A stretch of 64,000 nt of DNA from Congeria kusceri (Eukaryota; Mollusca; Bivalvia; Myida; Dreissenidae): NCBI GenBank assembly GCA_027627225.1, contig CM051028.1:27394912-27458911 (forward strand). Reading direction: 5' to 3'. The position numbers and the translations under genes are program-made. The notes below the pieces were generated by a model. The model did no database searches and had not been told where the DNA came from. It was given only the letters and a program-made list of their open reading frames with translations. Below are positions 24,901 to 39,900 of this stretch, piece by piece (within the stretch, counting starts at the first letter, position 1; every line of letters begins with the position of its first letter).

Positions 24901-27900
24901 GGTTACATACCAGTAAATGTTCTCAGGGGCGGGTGCGTAGGACACCTCCCACTCTACAACGTCCAGCTCCACGTGTATGGTCGAGGGCTGGGGATTTTGG
25001 GAAGCCTTGCACGACGGCTGGAAGTCATGCCAGATCCTGCAACAATTAGAAATGTAAGAAACTAATGTTAATTGTTAACCCCCAATTAATTTCGTCACAC
25101 GTTTGCTCAACATAGCTTAAATCTGTGTAATTAGTAATGCAAATCATGCTTCATGTTAGTGGCTGATAGCTTTTATCTACAATCTACTGCCAGTCGTGGA
25201 TATAATAATATACAATAGTGCTTTTTTTAAATATATGAATACTAAATGACTGCATTGAACAATGAACTTACTGACAATCTTTATTATTGATTGTCAACCG
25301 AATTGTTGAAGAAATAGTACTGGTATGTATGTTCAAGCGTAAATACACTACACCTCGCGTGGTGTTTGCCTACATCCACGCATCATCGCATTCTACTGCT
25401 GAGGGAAATTCCACACTAGTCACCATGGAATCGTGCGATTTCATGGAACACGAGGACATTGCCGTGGAGAATCGCGGTGATACCATTTTGATTAAATACC
25501 GATAAGAAATCGCAGTGGATCCCCGCGGTTATCAGGGATCAAATACAGTGGATCCCCGCGGTTATCAGGGATCAAATACAAAAACAAGACAATTTAAGCA
25601 TAAAGCAATGTACCGTTAATGTGTAACCTATACTGTTGTAGCACTGTATGTACATGCATGTACCTTTTATGATTATTAATTTGCTTACTAGTATGTGCTT
25701 TTTTTATATTTCAGGTACACAGAAAACTATACTGTTATTGTACAGTTATCATCATTAATATACATTGATTGTTTGCGAAGTTTACAATTTAAAGCCTATG
25801 ATTTAGTATATTATGATGTTTACGTTCATTTATGTTGAATAATGAAGTATAATACATAGAGCTACTTTATTTTGCCGGTATTAAGATTAGTTTACAAGTA
25901 TTCCAGAGACGCTAATTTTATAAAAACAAGAACTTAGCAAGTCGGATGTGTCGTCTACGATAAGAGCAATTATGCCAAAAACTGAACTTGACCTTCCTTT
26001 TATGCCTACTAACACTTCCATAAAGTTTCATAATGATTGCATAAAAGCTTCTTAAGTTATTGTCTGTACAAGCCTTAACTGAACTTTCTTTATTTTTAAA
26101 AAGGGCATAACTCAAGTACGATAAGAGCATTTATGCCTGAAAATCGAACTTAACCTTCCTTTTATGCCTACTAACACTTCCATAAAGAAACACTTTTTAA
26201 GTTATTGTCTGCACAAGCCTTATTTAAACGATTTTTCATTTTTTAAAAACGTTTGCAACAATTATTTCCTTTTTTTTCCGACGACAGATTTTCACAAGCA
26301 TGTGTTAATGTATCTTAAAACTAAAAAGTCTTAAAAAATAGGGGTCACCGGCCTTGTTCCAGAAATGTTGGGGTTTAAATACCGTACCTGTCGAAGCCCT
26401 TTTTTCAGTTTGTGTGACTAGCAATGTTCCATTATATCAAGCGTTCATATTCAAACAAGGACGGAGATTTTTAAATGCATCTGTTTTAATGTTTCGTTTG
26501 GCAACATACAAGTGGAGTTTAATGATAAAACGTGCTTTATCAATAGTCACCATTTAAACAAATGACTTTTAATGGACACTTAATGAGGTTAATTATGCAT
26601 TTAATATGCCTTTGACAACATCAATAAATAATCAAATATACGAATATCTTTTGTTCCAAACGACAGATTTTGTTTAAAAATTCCATATACATGTGTCATT
26701 GTATACTGAAACTAAAACAGTGTTAACAAATAGGGGTCACCGGCCTTTTTCCGGAAAGATTGGGTTATGAATACAGTACCTGTCGAAGCCCCTTTTTTCG
26801 GTTTTGATTTTTTATCAATGTTTTAAGTATATAGGAGCTTTTTTCAAACAAGCTTATGGTTCTTTCTACTGATATGTTTTCACATGTCTTGTTTGGCAAT
26901 ATAAAAGTGTATTTTGGTAATATAAAAAGCGCTTTACCTTTAATTAGTGATAAAATAATGAATTTGGCAGGACATTGAAGTAGGTCAAATGGGTACTAAT
27001 AATACCTTCTGAAACGTCATTTATTATGCATCAATATATTTTGTTTCAAACGACAGATTTTCTTTAATTTTCGCCCATACATGCACCAATGTATACTTAC
27101 ACCAAAACATTAATAAAAAGAATGGGTCACCGAACTTGTTTTGGAATATTGGATTTTAAATATAGGATCTGACACGAGTTGTCATTTCATACCATATTTT
27201 ATTAAACTCGTCCAGGAAATTCGTTAGTAAGCTCGCCAAAGACACAGCTACATAACTTAGCAACAAATTGTTAACTGAGATGACAAGTGCTTGCATAATA
27301 GTCCCTACCGTAGGATATTCGATGTCAATCCGTAGTGCGTAGTTTATGTGGTAAAATCGTAGCAAATACGGACAATCTGTAGAAGTAAACAGGTCTGCAT
27401 CCATTCAAAAGAAATGGACAGAGAGAGAATGCTTTAATTTGTGAATGGTCCACAATGTATTTGGAAAAATTTAATTTCAATAGGAGCCATAACTCTGTCA
27501 ACATTTGTGGTTTGTAACCAAAGTTGAACTTGATCTTTATTTTGTGATGTTACACCTATGTACCAACGAGTGTCAGATCTTTTTAATTACATGCTTTTAA
27601 ACGAACATAAAATGTCTAATTTTTACAAAACACATGTTGATAAATCCTAAAAGTTGTGTATTGGCATGACGTCATTTCATGTTGACGACGTCATTTCACC
27701 AAAATAATTTCATGCGATTAGTCAGTCACAAAATATGTAGCCAATGAAAACGCTCAAAATGTTATCTTACACATGTGCGTTTGAGTAATTATTAAACAAT
27801 ACATGTATATACGCACGAAACTTTAGTGCTATTAAGCAATCGAAAAAAAATTAGCAAACAAACATTATCGTCGTAATCGTAACAGTAAATGTCAACACTA

Positions 27901-30900
27901 GAATTGTCACATGAGTGACGGATATACCCCAACATTATGGCCTTGTCAAGCTTTGTCAGTAGTCGCACAAAGTTGTATCAGTAGTTTTTGGTATCTGTCA
28001 GTAGTAACTAACAGTCAACCAGTGTTTTACACAACAAAGATTTATTAACCAAAAAATGAAAAACATGGGTATTAATAAATATATAGCAATATTCTGTATC
28101 AAATTCCAAATATCTTTAATGTTTGACACTGAAATTCAGCATTAAACAACTGATAAAGTTTAAAAATGTGACATGCTTACTACAGATTTCTCAACAGTGG
28201 TTGAATTTTATGAATTTATTGAATATAAACTTTAACCTGAAAATCTGTCAAAATACAAAACAGAGTTATAGGGAATGTTGCCCTTGATACTGGAGTTGAT
28301 GACAAAGTTTAGTTCCAACTTTCAAGTTAATTACTTATGTAGTTTTGAAGTTACCAAACTTTTGAATATCAACTTTAAACAGAAAATCTAAGTGAAAAAG
28401 GGGGCATAACTCTGTCAAAATACAAAATAGAGTTATGGGGAATGTTCACCCTGATACTGGAGTTGATGAAAAGGTTAGTTCCAAGTTTCAAGTGAATAGC
28501 TTGTGCAGTATTGAAGTTACACAACTTTTGAATATAAACTTTAACCAGAAAATCTATGTGAAAAAGGGACATCACTCTGTCAAAATACAAAACAGAGTTA
28601 TACAGAATGTTGCCCTTGATACTGGAGTTGATGACAAAGTTGAGTTCCAAGTTTCAAGTGAATAACTTATGTAGATTTCAAGTTATAAATTTTTTGAATA
28701 TAAACTTTAACCAGAAATCTAAGTGAAAAAGGGGCATTACTCTGTCAAATTACAAAACAGGGTTATGGGGAATGTTGCCCCTGACACTGGAGTTGATGAC
28801 AAAGGTATATTCCAAGTTTCAAGTGAATAACTTATGTAGTTTTGAAGTTACAAAACTTTTGAATATAAACTTTAACCAGAAAATCTAAGTGAAAAAGGGG
28901 CAGAACTCTGTCAAAATACAAAACAGAGTTTTGGGGAATGTTGCCCCTGACACTGGAGTTGATGACAAAGGTATATTCCGAGTTGATGACAAAGGTATAT
29001 TCCAAGTTTCAAGTGAATAACTTACGTAGTTTTGAAGTTACAAGACTTTTGAATAAAAACTTTAACCAATTCAGACGTGGACGTTGACGCCTGGGGTAGT
29101 AGGATAGCTCACCTATTCTTTGAATAGTCAAGCTAAAAATTGATTTAAAATCTTGTTATTAACGTTCGTTTTCATCCCTACAATAATCAAACATTGAATA
29201 GAGGCCTTGTGCGAGACAGCAGACTCAGATTGTTGGGCATGTATCGGACACAGCTACGTAACTTAGCAACAAATTGTTAACTGAGATGACAAGTGCTTGC
29301 ATAATAGTCCCTACCGTAGGATATTCGATGTCAATCCGTAGTGCGTAGTTTATGTGGTAAAATCGTAGCAAATACGGACAATCTGTAGAAGTAAACAGGT
29401 CTGCATCCATTCAAAAGAAATGGACAGAGAGAGAATGCTTTAATTTGTGAATGGTCCACAATGTATTTGGAAAAATTTAATTTCAATAGGAGCCATAACT
29501 CTGTCAACATTTGTGGTTTGTAACCAAAGTTGAACTTGATCTTTATTTTGTGATGTTACACCTATGTACCAAAAATAATTTAAATATGTGAATCCTTTCA
29601 TGAGCTATTGTCCATGTTTTTGGGGAATTTAAGTCAAAAAGGGGCCATAACTGTGTCCAAATTTAGTGGTTTGTAACCAAAGTAGAACTTGACCTGTATT
29701 TTATGATGCTACACAGGTGTACCAATAATTATTTAAATATGTCAAACTATTGTTGAGTTATCGTCATGAAACCATGTTTTTAGGGATTTAAGTCAAATAA
29801 AGGGCCATAACTCTGTCAAAATTTATTGGTTTGTAACCAAAGTCGAACTTGACCCGTATTTACTGATGCTACACATGTATCCCAAGAATTATTTAAATAT
29901 GTCAAGCCATTCTTGAGGTATCGTCCGAAAATCATGTTTTTAGGGAATTTTAAGTTGAAAAGGGGCCATAACTCTGTCAAAATTGTGTGATCTGTAACCA
30001 ACATCGAACTTGACCTGTATTCTATGATGTTACACATGTGCACCACAAATAATTTGAATATGTCAAGCCTTTCTTGAGTTATCATCCGGAAACCATGTTT
30101 TTAGGGAATTTTAAGTCAAAAAGGGGCCATAACTCTGTCAAATTTTAGTGGTTTGTTTTAAGTCAAAAAGGGGCCATAACTCTGACAAAATTTAGTGGTT
30201 TGTAACCAACATCGAACTTGACCTTTATTCTATGATGTTACACATGTGTACCAAAAATTATTTGAATATGTCAAGCCTTTCTTGAGTTATCCGGAAACCA
30301 AAAACCAACAGGCGGACAGACCGACAAGCTCACTCCTATATACCCCCCCCCCAAAACTTCCTTTGTGGGGTAATAAAAACATAAAGTAAGCAAGTGAACA
30401 ATAACATGAAAGTGTAATTTAACAATACTTAACGTGTTTGCTGTTAAATAACTGCAACGAGAGCAACAAATTCAATGGATTTTTTAAGTACAAAGTTGCA
30501 AAAATTACATATACACGATGTACACATGTACATATGTAAAATAAATTACATGTATAAATACACTGTGTAAACGAATGTAGTAGCTTTGTCACTTGGTACA
30601 CCATTTACATGTATGTCATGGCAAATCGCCACGATCACGTGGACCACCGTAGAATCGAAATTGATCAGGTCTACGGTGGTCCTTTGTAATCACCAAGGAT
30701 GGCATGTGTTAAAACACCTCAAATATCGCGGTGATTCTCAACGGCTATATACAATTTTCCATGGTGGGAAAAAAGTATTAGCAAAAATCATGCAAAGTGT
30801 AGTGTAGCAAGTGGTAATATAGGATAGTGGTGATAAGTGAACAGGAAGTAAATAAAATGCAATGGACTGCGAGTAAGCTGGAAGGGGAATCAAAGAACTT

Positions 30901-33900
30901 TGGCCTAAAAAAATAACAGTTGTTTTTCAGGCAGCATGGTAAAAAAATGAAGGGTCGGTAGATCGGCATTTTTTATTTTTATTTCAAGACTTAAGTTTGT
31001 GTGAATTATCCATGGGTAAATCTTATTATTTTAAAGCATTGTATGTCCATAAATTTCAAGTAAAGGGATTTGTCTACGTCCTGCAGCAGTTTTAGTATGA
31101 TCTTGGATCATCAGTAGCAGTTCTATTTAATGAACTGCAGAAGTCTTGAAAATAAATTAGGGTCGGCATGAAGAAAGTTGGGTCAGTAGGGCCATCAGAA
31201 ACATAACAATTTTTTTTAACTTAGGACGACACTTTCCGCCTACCGGATTTAATGCATGTGCGTAAAGTGTCGTCCCGGATTAGCCTGTGCAGTCCGCACA
31301 GGCTAATCCAGGATGGCACTTTCCGCCTACAGTGGATTTATGTTTAGAAGAGACTTCCTCAACACAATAAATATATCCTTAACACGGAAAGACCGAACTG
31401 GATTAGCCTGTGCGGACTGCACAGGCTAATCCGAGACGACACTTTACGCACATGCATTAAGCTCGGTTTTCCAATGACTTGCCTCATTTTTTCTATGGCA
31501 TGATGACTGTAGTTTAACGATGTTGGCTGAACAGGGAAATAGTTTGTACATGTGCATTTTGATGCTGCAGCAATGACTTGCTAGGGACACAAAAATGTTG
31601 CCTTTAATATTGTTTGGTTCTCAAAATATCCCGCAATGTTGGTTAACAAGACTGATACATTCTGCAAACAAAAAGATGCGTAAAGCAAAATAAATCAAGA
31701 ATTATTCCAAGCCGAAGGCAAAATTCATATGCATACTATAACACAGTTTAAAACATTTTTACCTTTAAATTACCCCAAAATATAACATAGACAGACATTG
31801 ACAAAAAACAAATCAAATTTTTTTTCAGATTTTTTTTTTCTGGCAAATTTTAAACAGTGGTGCTTGTTACAGTGACTGTGAAAGGATTTCTCCATCTCCA
31901 CAATAATCTATGGGATTTCCGGATTTTTATGGGATTTACAGCAATTACATTTTATGTTTCAATCAAGAAAATACACCACTCAGACGCTCGCGCTTCCCAT
32001 TCAAGGTGTAATGAGCCTGTGTTTATATTTATTTTTTAGACTGCCAAATTAATTTTATGGATGAAATCTCACTGCAAAGTGACAAAACTGCAAACCAGAT
32101 CGAGCATTGTGTGTTGTATGGCAGCATTTTTTATTTATATTAATTTTTTTTTGTAGAGACCTAAATTTCCATCGGTGAACATTTCTTTGCGATTAGTATC
32201 AATTTTATGTGCAAAAGTCACATTTCGCATGGGTTTCCCAGTCACTGTTGTTATACTCACAGCGCTTTAGGATATATGGTATACATAAACATAAAAAGAT
32301 CAAACACTAACTACTTTAGATAAAAAAGTTTGTTTGTATCATCAATGATGGCCTCCACTTGATATTTTACAGTACCTTTCTGCCATTCCAACATTCTCGA
32401 AGGTGACGAATGCGACTCCGAGAGTATTCTGATAAGCGTTCACTTTCTCCTTCTCTATCTCCGCCACCAGACGGCTTTCCTCGTCTGCGTAGTACGTGAT
32501 TGCATCCACCTGCAAAATGACAAAATGATAAATGGATCTTGTTTTATGGTGTGGTTTCAATATTTGTCTTTCAACACAAAATGTTCTTTAAAACGTAATA
32601 AGGTAAAATTTGACATGAAAAGAAACTAAGTTTTAACCATGTTCTTGACATGAATCATCTGTCATCTGACACTGATTTTTTTCACAGCTTTGCAAATGGG
32701 TCAGATGGGGGGATTTTAGCATTGTGAAATCTTACTAATGGGGAAAAAATGATAACACAATTTGGTCATTGATTATTAAAACTAATATTGTTTAAACTCA
32801 GTGTTTAACGATTTTTTAAAATAAACATTCAAGTCATTGGGGGTTTCAAAACTAGACTTCACATTTTCTACCGTATGTTCTTTTTAATTATTTTGTTATT
32901 ATTGGGAATTTTTCATTCCCATTGAGGAAAAAAATTGTGATTGGGAATAGGGCCTTTCACAGGACCGTATAGGTACATGGATGAAGACTTCACTGAATCA
33001 CTATAATAGTCTTTGGTTGCATTACAGCCATTGGATATCAGAGCTTTCTTTCCATGCTGTTTCCAAATGTCACTCACATGTAATATAAACTTTCCATGGT
33101 ACTGAAATCAAACATCCTTAATAGAGCTTTGCTGGTATTACCACAAACTGTTTAAAATACTCCTCAGGCCAAAACAAAAAAAGTTCTGTGTTTCGGGCAA
33201 CCCGACCCTACAAGCGAAAACCCCGACCCTAACGTTTTTAGAGACGATTGTTTTCCGTGAAATCTGAATATGTCCGATAAAAGGTGTTTTATATTATTAA
33301 CTGAGTATTCTGGATCTTTTCATGGATGAATAGTATTGCCGGTTAAGTGCTTGTCATTCGTTTGGCTTTTATGGCTAGACTTAAAAAAAAACAACTTAAA
33401 AACAAACAAACTCAAAACACACCACAAGCTTTACCATATGCCTTTTTTGGTGTGAAATAGATTAAAAGTTATATGTGATATCAATGTGCAATGATCAGCT
33501 AAAATTGCAGATTACTTTGCATATGACTGACATTTGTGAAAGCATCTGTTGTATTTACAAATTGCTTTCATTTGGAAAGGAAGTCATTAAAACCCAGTGC
33601 ACAGATTACCTGTCTACACCCACATGCAGTGCAGTTTCTGAGTATTGCTCACTGGCAATATAAAGTTTGTACGATCCTGAAATTAAACACCACCAGGCGC
33701 CAGTCTACCTGCTTACACCCGCATGCATCTCCACAGCACAGTAGCTGTCCACAGCAGTATGGACTCAGTGTCGGCCGGTGACCAGTCTTCTGAAGCTCAA
33801 CCTCGGAATTGAGTCGCGCCTCTATCGCCAGGGATCTGTGAATTACATTTGAGGAGCGTCGTGGGAAAACCGGTCTCAATGCATGTGCGTAAAGTGTCGT

Positions 33901-36900
33901 CCCGGATTAGCCTGTGCAGTCTGCACAGGCTAATCCGGGATGGCACTTTCCGCTTTTATGGTATTTTCTGTTTCAATGAAGTGTCTTCTAACCATAAATC
34001 CACTTTAGGCGGAAAGTGTCATCCAGGATTAGCCTGTGCAGCAGACACAGGCTAATCTGGGATGACACTTTACGCACATGCATAAAGTCCGGTTTTCCCA
34101 CGATGCGCCACATTAATTTTGTTTTAAACAAAACATTGTACAATTTAATGAATGTGTGTACAATTTAATAAGCTATATTGTGTGATAAATTTGATAAGTT
34201 TTTAAATTATAAATAAATGTGTATAACTATAGATAATATAATATAAGATATCATTGTGACAAAATATTTCTAAACACAAATTATCTAAATGTACTTGTCT
34301 AGAATAAGCTCAATCGCACGAGTGATAAATGTTAGTAAACAAACAGAAAAAAAAACATATTGTTACATTTCTTGTTAAACTTTAGGGGCCTGTAACATGT
34401 GCCTGGTATTCATATTTTCTATATTCTTATTTAATTTTAGGCATTGTCCTATTATTGTTTTCTGTTAAATGTTAAAATATCAACGAAGGTAAACTGCTTT
34501 TCCCTGGCATTATTAAATCTGATATGAAATTGTGAATATAAATGAATGACAAACCTTTTGGCATCAAGGTCCATTAGCTTTTCAATATCATATGCGAAGG
34601 TGACATCTCTGATAGATACTTCAGGATAGCCCTCTCTGTAACATAAAGTTTCATCCTACATACATGTGCCCATTCAATCTCATAAAATACACTTATACAT
34701 GATTATATGACACAGGCAAAAACCTACTCAGTTGCTTTTTTATATTTATTTTCTTTTAGAATGTATGCCACACATTATACAATGTATACATTGCATAGTA
34801 TTGTTCTTTCAAATTCAACACTTCAGGAATTGGTATCATTTGAACATTAACAATATTTGGATACAAATTTAAATTTTAAAACAATAAATAATAAACAAAC
34901 CAAAATGAACATGACAAAAAAATCTGTAATTAAAAACAAGTACTATTAATCTGTAAACAAGTACTATTAATCTGTAAACAAGTACTATTAATCTGTAAAC
35001 AAGTACTATTAATCTGTAAACAAGTACTATTAATCTGTAAACAAGCTTCGAAATAACAATCAAAATGTAAATATGATTAAATCAATAAATATTCTGTCTT
35101 ACTGGAAATGCTGCACTATCATGTTCTTGAAGCACTTCTCCTTGGGGATGTTTGCAATCATCAGCGTCTTAGACACCTGCAACAGAAACCAGATATATCA
35201 ATACAATGGAGTCCAGGGGCTGTATCCACAAAGGTCCTTAGGGCAAACATGAGTAAATTTATTAAAATCATAAAATTTCTTACCAGTAAGTCGGTGTCTG
35301 GCTCATTGAAAGCGTATTTTGACTTAAATGGTTTTAATCTGGTAAATAATCAACAGATGCTTCTTATTTAACCATATTTAAAATATAAAATATTGATTTT
35401 CTCATGGAAAATTGACGTTACGACGGACCGATGACTGACAGGTCGATTAGCCAATCAGATCGCAGAACTGATAAGCATGTGTTTCAGCCGCCATTTTGTC
35501 CGTCAAACTTACCAACATGTCGGACATTCCTGTAATTGTTATATTTTGTAGTCACCTTTTGGTGGCGTGTAACCTTTAGAAAAAGTAACAGTGAAAGTTC
35601 GTTCAATTCTACGGAATTCCTAGATTCTAAAAATTATGTGCATACGTGTAATATTGACGTAGATTTAGTTTACACAGTCACATGATTTAAAAGCACAAGT
35701 GGTGTAAGAGAATTCAAGATATATAAACTCGTAGATCTGCGTTAAAATTGTCAAACTATCGAAAATGTACTGTGAAAGTATGTTCAGAAAGCGATTACTT
35801 ATACGTAAGTGTTTTCTATATTGGTTAAACACGGATTTATCTTCAAAGTTTACATTTTTTCTGGAGCATCTTGATTCGTTCTACTGCTCTCTCTATAAAA
35901 TCCACATCAACTTTAAGAGTGACTGAAGAAGATTCCAATCTTGGATGGACGTTCATTAATGTGCCGATCGGACACAAAATGACCAACCAAGAATCGAAAA
36001 GTGATCGTAATATGTACGAAAAACGACTGAAAACAAACGTTCACATTTCGGTCATCAATACAAAATGGCGTCCGGGAAAAAGACAAAAGAACGCTGTACT
36101 GTAGCTACATTAATTTTGAAAAACATTATGGTGATTACTGGATATAAATACTTAGATAGGGTCTACAAATAAAAACATGTCTTAAATGAACAATTGTAAT
36201 TACATATTTGAGGGTAAAATTAATTTATTTTGCAATTAAAGAACCGTCAACGACAGCATTAAAACGTATAAACAAACGGAGATTATGCGAGTTTAGCAAC
36301 ATTAGCAAGTGAAAGTACCGACGTAATGTGTGGACTGAATAAAAAAGCTAAAGATAAATCAATATTTAGGATGATAAAATGCAGTGTGGACCAAGATGAC
36401 TAGCTCCAATGCTTTGTGGACTTAACTTACCACAGACATTGTCTGTTAGTCGTCTTGGACAAATGCAACTGTGGCAAACCAAAGCAAGTATCAAAGGTAA
36501 GTTACTTCAATAATTTATATTATGTAACTGAAAAAACAACACAAACTCGCAATATAACGGTATTTTTTTATTTGTTTACATTTGCAGAAAGATTCTGTCC
36601 AACGCGTTTTCGTTGATGTCGATCACATTATCAACATGTTTACTTTCTGACACTACTGTACTGGTATGGTAGATCTTCCCGTGAATTTTATGATTTCCTA
36701 AACGGTCATGCGTAATTTTTTCATTGTAAATGGCAGACACAAAAGCTGGTGGCTTTTGCTTGAAATACGAACCGACCAGCGACTCGTGATGTCTTTTTTT
36801 TTTTAACGGACATAAACAGAGTAGTCTCCCTTGAAATCGGTGGGCGTAGTTAACCTGGCTCTGTCGTAACGTCAATTGTATTTGACAAATTCAGTTAAAT

Positions 36901-39900
36901 ATGACTTTAAATATGAAGTTAAGATTTTCCTTAGGATCTTTGTGGATATGGCCCCAGCTTGGTATACATGATATGGCCCCAGCTTTGTATACATGATATG
37001 GCCCCAGCTTGGTATACATGATATGGCCCCAGCTTGGTATACATGATATGGCCCCAGCTTGGTATACATGATATGGCCCCAGCTTGGTATACATGATATG
37101 GCCCCAGCTTGGTATACATGATACGGCCCCAGCTTGGTATACATGATATGGCCCCAGCTTGGTACACATGATATGGCCCCAGCTTGGTACACATGATATG
37201 GCCCCAGCTTGGTATACATGATATGGCCCCAGCTTGGTATACACGATATGGCCCCAGCTTGGTATACATGATATGGCCCCAGCTTGGTATACATGATATG
37301 GCCCCAGCTTGGTATACATGATATGGCCCCAGCTTGGTATACATGATATGGCCCCAGCTTGAAATACATGATATGGCCCCAGCTTGGTATACATGATATG
37401 ACCCCAGCTTGGTATACATGATATGGCCCCAGCTTGGTATACATGATATGACCCCAGCTTGGTATACATGATATGGCCCCAGCTTGGTATACATGATATG
37501 GCCCCAGCTTGGTATACATGATATGGCCCCAGCTTGGTACACATGATATGGCCCAAGCTTGGTACACATGATATGGCCCCAGCTCGATATACATGATATG
37601 GCCCCAGCTTGGTATACATGATATGGCCCCAGCTTGGTATACATGATATGGCCCCAGCTTGGTATACATGATATGGCCCCAGCTTGGTATACATGATATG
37701 GCCCCAGCTTGGTACACATGATATGGCCCCAGCTTGGTATACATGATATGGCCCCAGCTTGGCATACATGATATGGCCTAATGTTTATTTATCATTGGCT
37801 TGATTACATTTTCAGTACTCAGGTTACTATCTCTACTAAGACATACAATATTTAATAATAAATACCGAGCGCAAGCTTAAAGTTGCGAAATAAACCAAAA
37901 GCCACTAACTGTAATACCTAATTAGAGACAATTCTGTTTGGCTATAAAATTGACTACTTAAGCCCTAGAAATTTTTCACAATTTAAAAATACATTTTTTT
38001 TGTATAAAGATTTCAAAATGTTTGGCTAGATATTTTTTTTTAGCCCAAAGCTGGTATCGGCTAAGCATCAAAAGCAATTTATCAATTATTTTCACTTAAG
38101 CAAAAGTTTAATATATTATCAGTATTACCAGTACTGTAGACTTAATAAATATGGTAGTATATTATTGACCTTCTTCAATATACATTTTAGAATTTTTAGT
38201 ACATCTGTCATTTAAAAAATTTACTTTGTGCTGCACTGTTTCTATAGGGAATTATGCAGATAAGGCTATTTCCAGAGTAACGGTTAAGGATCATATCTAA
38301 CGTAAGATGCTTAGTAAATACCGCCACAAAATCCATGATTACCAATGAATATTTATAAAGTTTGAATAAGAAGGACAATGTCTTACCATCTCATCCTTCT
38401 CGAACCTGAGGTTGACAGAGAAGTGCCTCATGAAGCCGATGGCCAGCCCCAGGTAGAAGATAGACAGGAACACGTGCACCCACAGTAGGTTGGAACTGCG
38501 CCATAGAGATACAGTATGGGGCAGACAAAATGAAACAATTCTGTAATCTCGGACAGAAAGTCCAGTGGTAAAACTACCCGTAGTTTCAGTAAAACCTACA
38601 TGACATTTTTTAAGTTGATTTTTGCTGGAAAAAAGACCACTAAAAACCAAAATTTTCTAAAAAATACATGGACTGACATTTATAATTGGAAAGTAAACAG
38701 TACATATTTGTTCAAAAAGATTACAGTAAAAATTTCTTTCAACAAAATTAGTTTGACATATACTGAATAAACACATGTAAAGAGTTTGTATATTGATTCA
38801 ATTCGATTGTACATGGAAACTATATAAACATATTTTTGTCCATAATTAAAGTTGAAAGATGTCGTAAAAAGTACATGTTCCCCAAAATGAAAGGTTACAG
38901 TAGCAGACTGGAATTTTTAAATTTCTAGAGCCCAGAAAATATATTACCAAAAAGCCAGTACAAATACAGGGAGGATTTTGAAAGCACTTGTTAGTTCCAG
39001 AGAAAATATACAGTGTATTTCCAGCTGGCCCTAATTTTGTTTCGTTTTTTCTGCCCCGTACTGTAGCAGATTAATTAGAACACGGAGAGCTAATTAATAT
39101 GTGTCAAAGGAAAGATAGCACAACATACTCATACTAAAACCATCCTAAATTAAACATGTGAAACACTTTGAAAAATGATTTTTTAAACATAATATGTAAG
39201 ATACATTGAGAAGAATGTTGCCTAATTAGTACCCGCTACCTTATTAATACAATGAAGAAAACACAGTAAGAAAGCAGCTATTGATACAAATCACCAAAAT
39301 AATTTTGTTTTATATCACTGAGATTTAGCATCTTGTAAAAACTGCAAAACATAAACAGATATGTTGGGATTATAAATAACAACAAATATGTATCAATTTT
39401 TGTTTGCATTCTTTACATGATAATTTACCCAGTAAAAATATTATAAGATATTGTACTAAGGCTTCCAAAACTTACTTAGCATCAAGGTTGGCTATAGTGG
39501 TATGTCCCAAATCTGTGGCATTACCCACTGAAAACACACAAACAATGCTGCGACTAATAGGTATACAAATTTATTCTTAATTATAAATAATAATTAATTG
39601 TAATGGTCAACAGGAACTAATGGTTGTCTTGATTTTGGAAGCAGATAGTTAATATTTATCATAATTATGTTTACTTGTAAAAGTAGTAGAAAATGCAGTT
39701 GCAGCAGAGGAGTCTGAGACACTGTCACATGAAAAGTTGTGAACAATAAAAATTGCAATCCAAATAACAGCATTGTAGTTTAGTTTAAACCTATTTATTT
39801 TTATCTTGAGATACTTTTGAGTCTGTTTCATCATAAGAACCAGTACTTGGTGTCTCTGATAAATATTACTCGAGCTCTCTCTGAGTATTGCAGTATTAGG

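Noticed and set aside
34869..35063. VYRLIVL repeat peptide
   Set aside because: Result of a 21-bp minisatellite whose length is a multiple of 3.
36872..37769. Three overlapping 262-297 aa minus-strand frames
   Set aside because: They are one 25-bp minisatellite without stop codons read in three frames; no start context, no domain, and the region is an intron. Kept as a repeat and a finding, not as genes.
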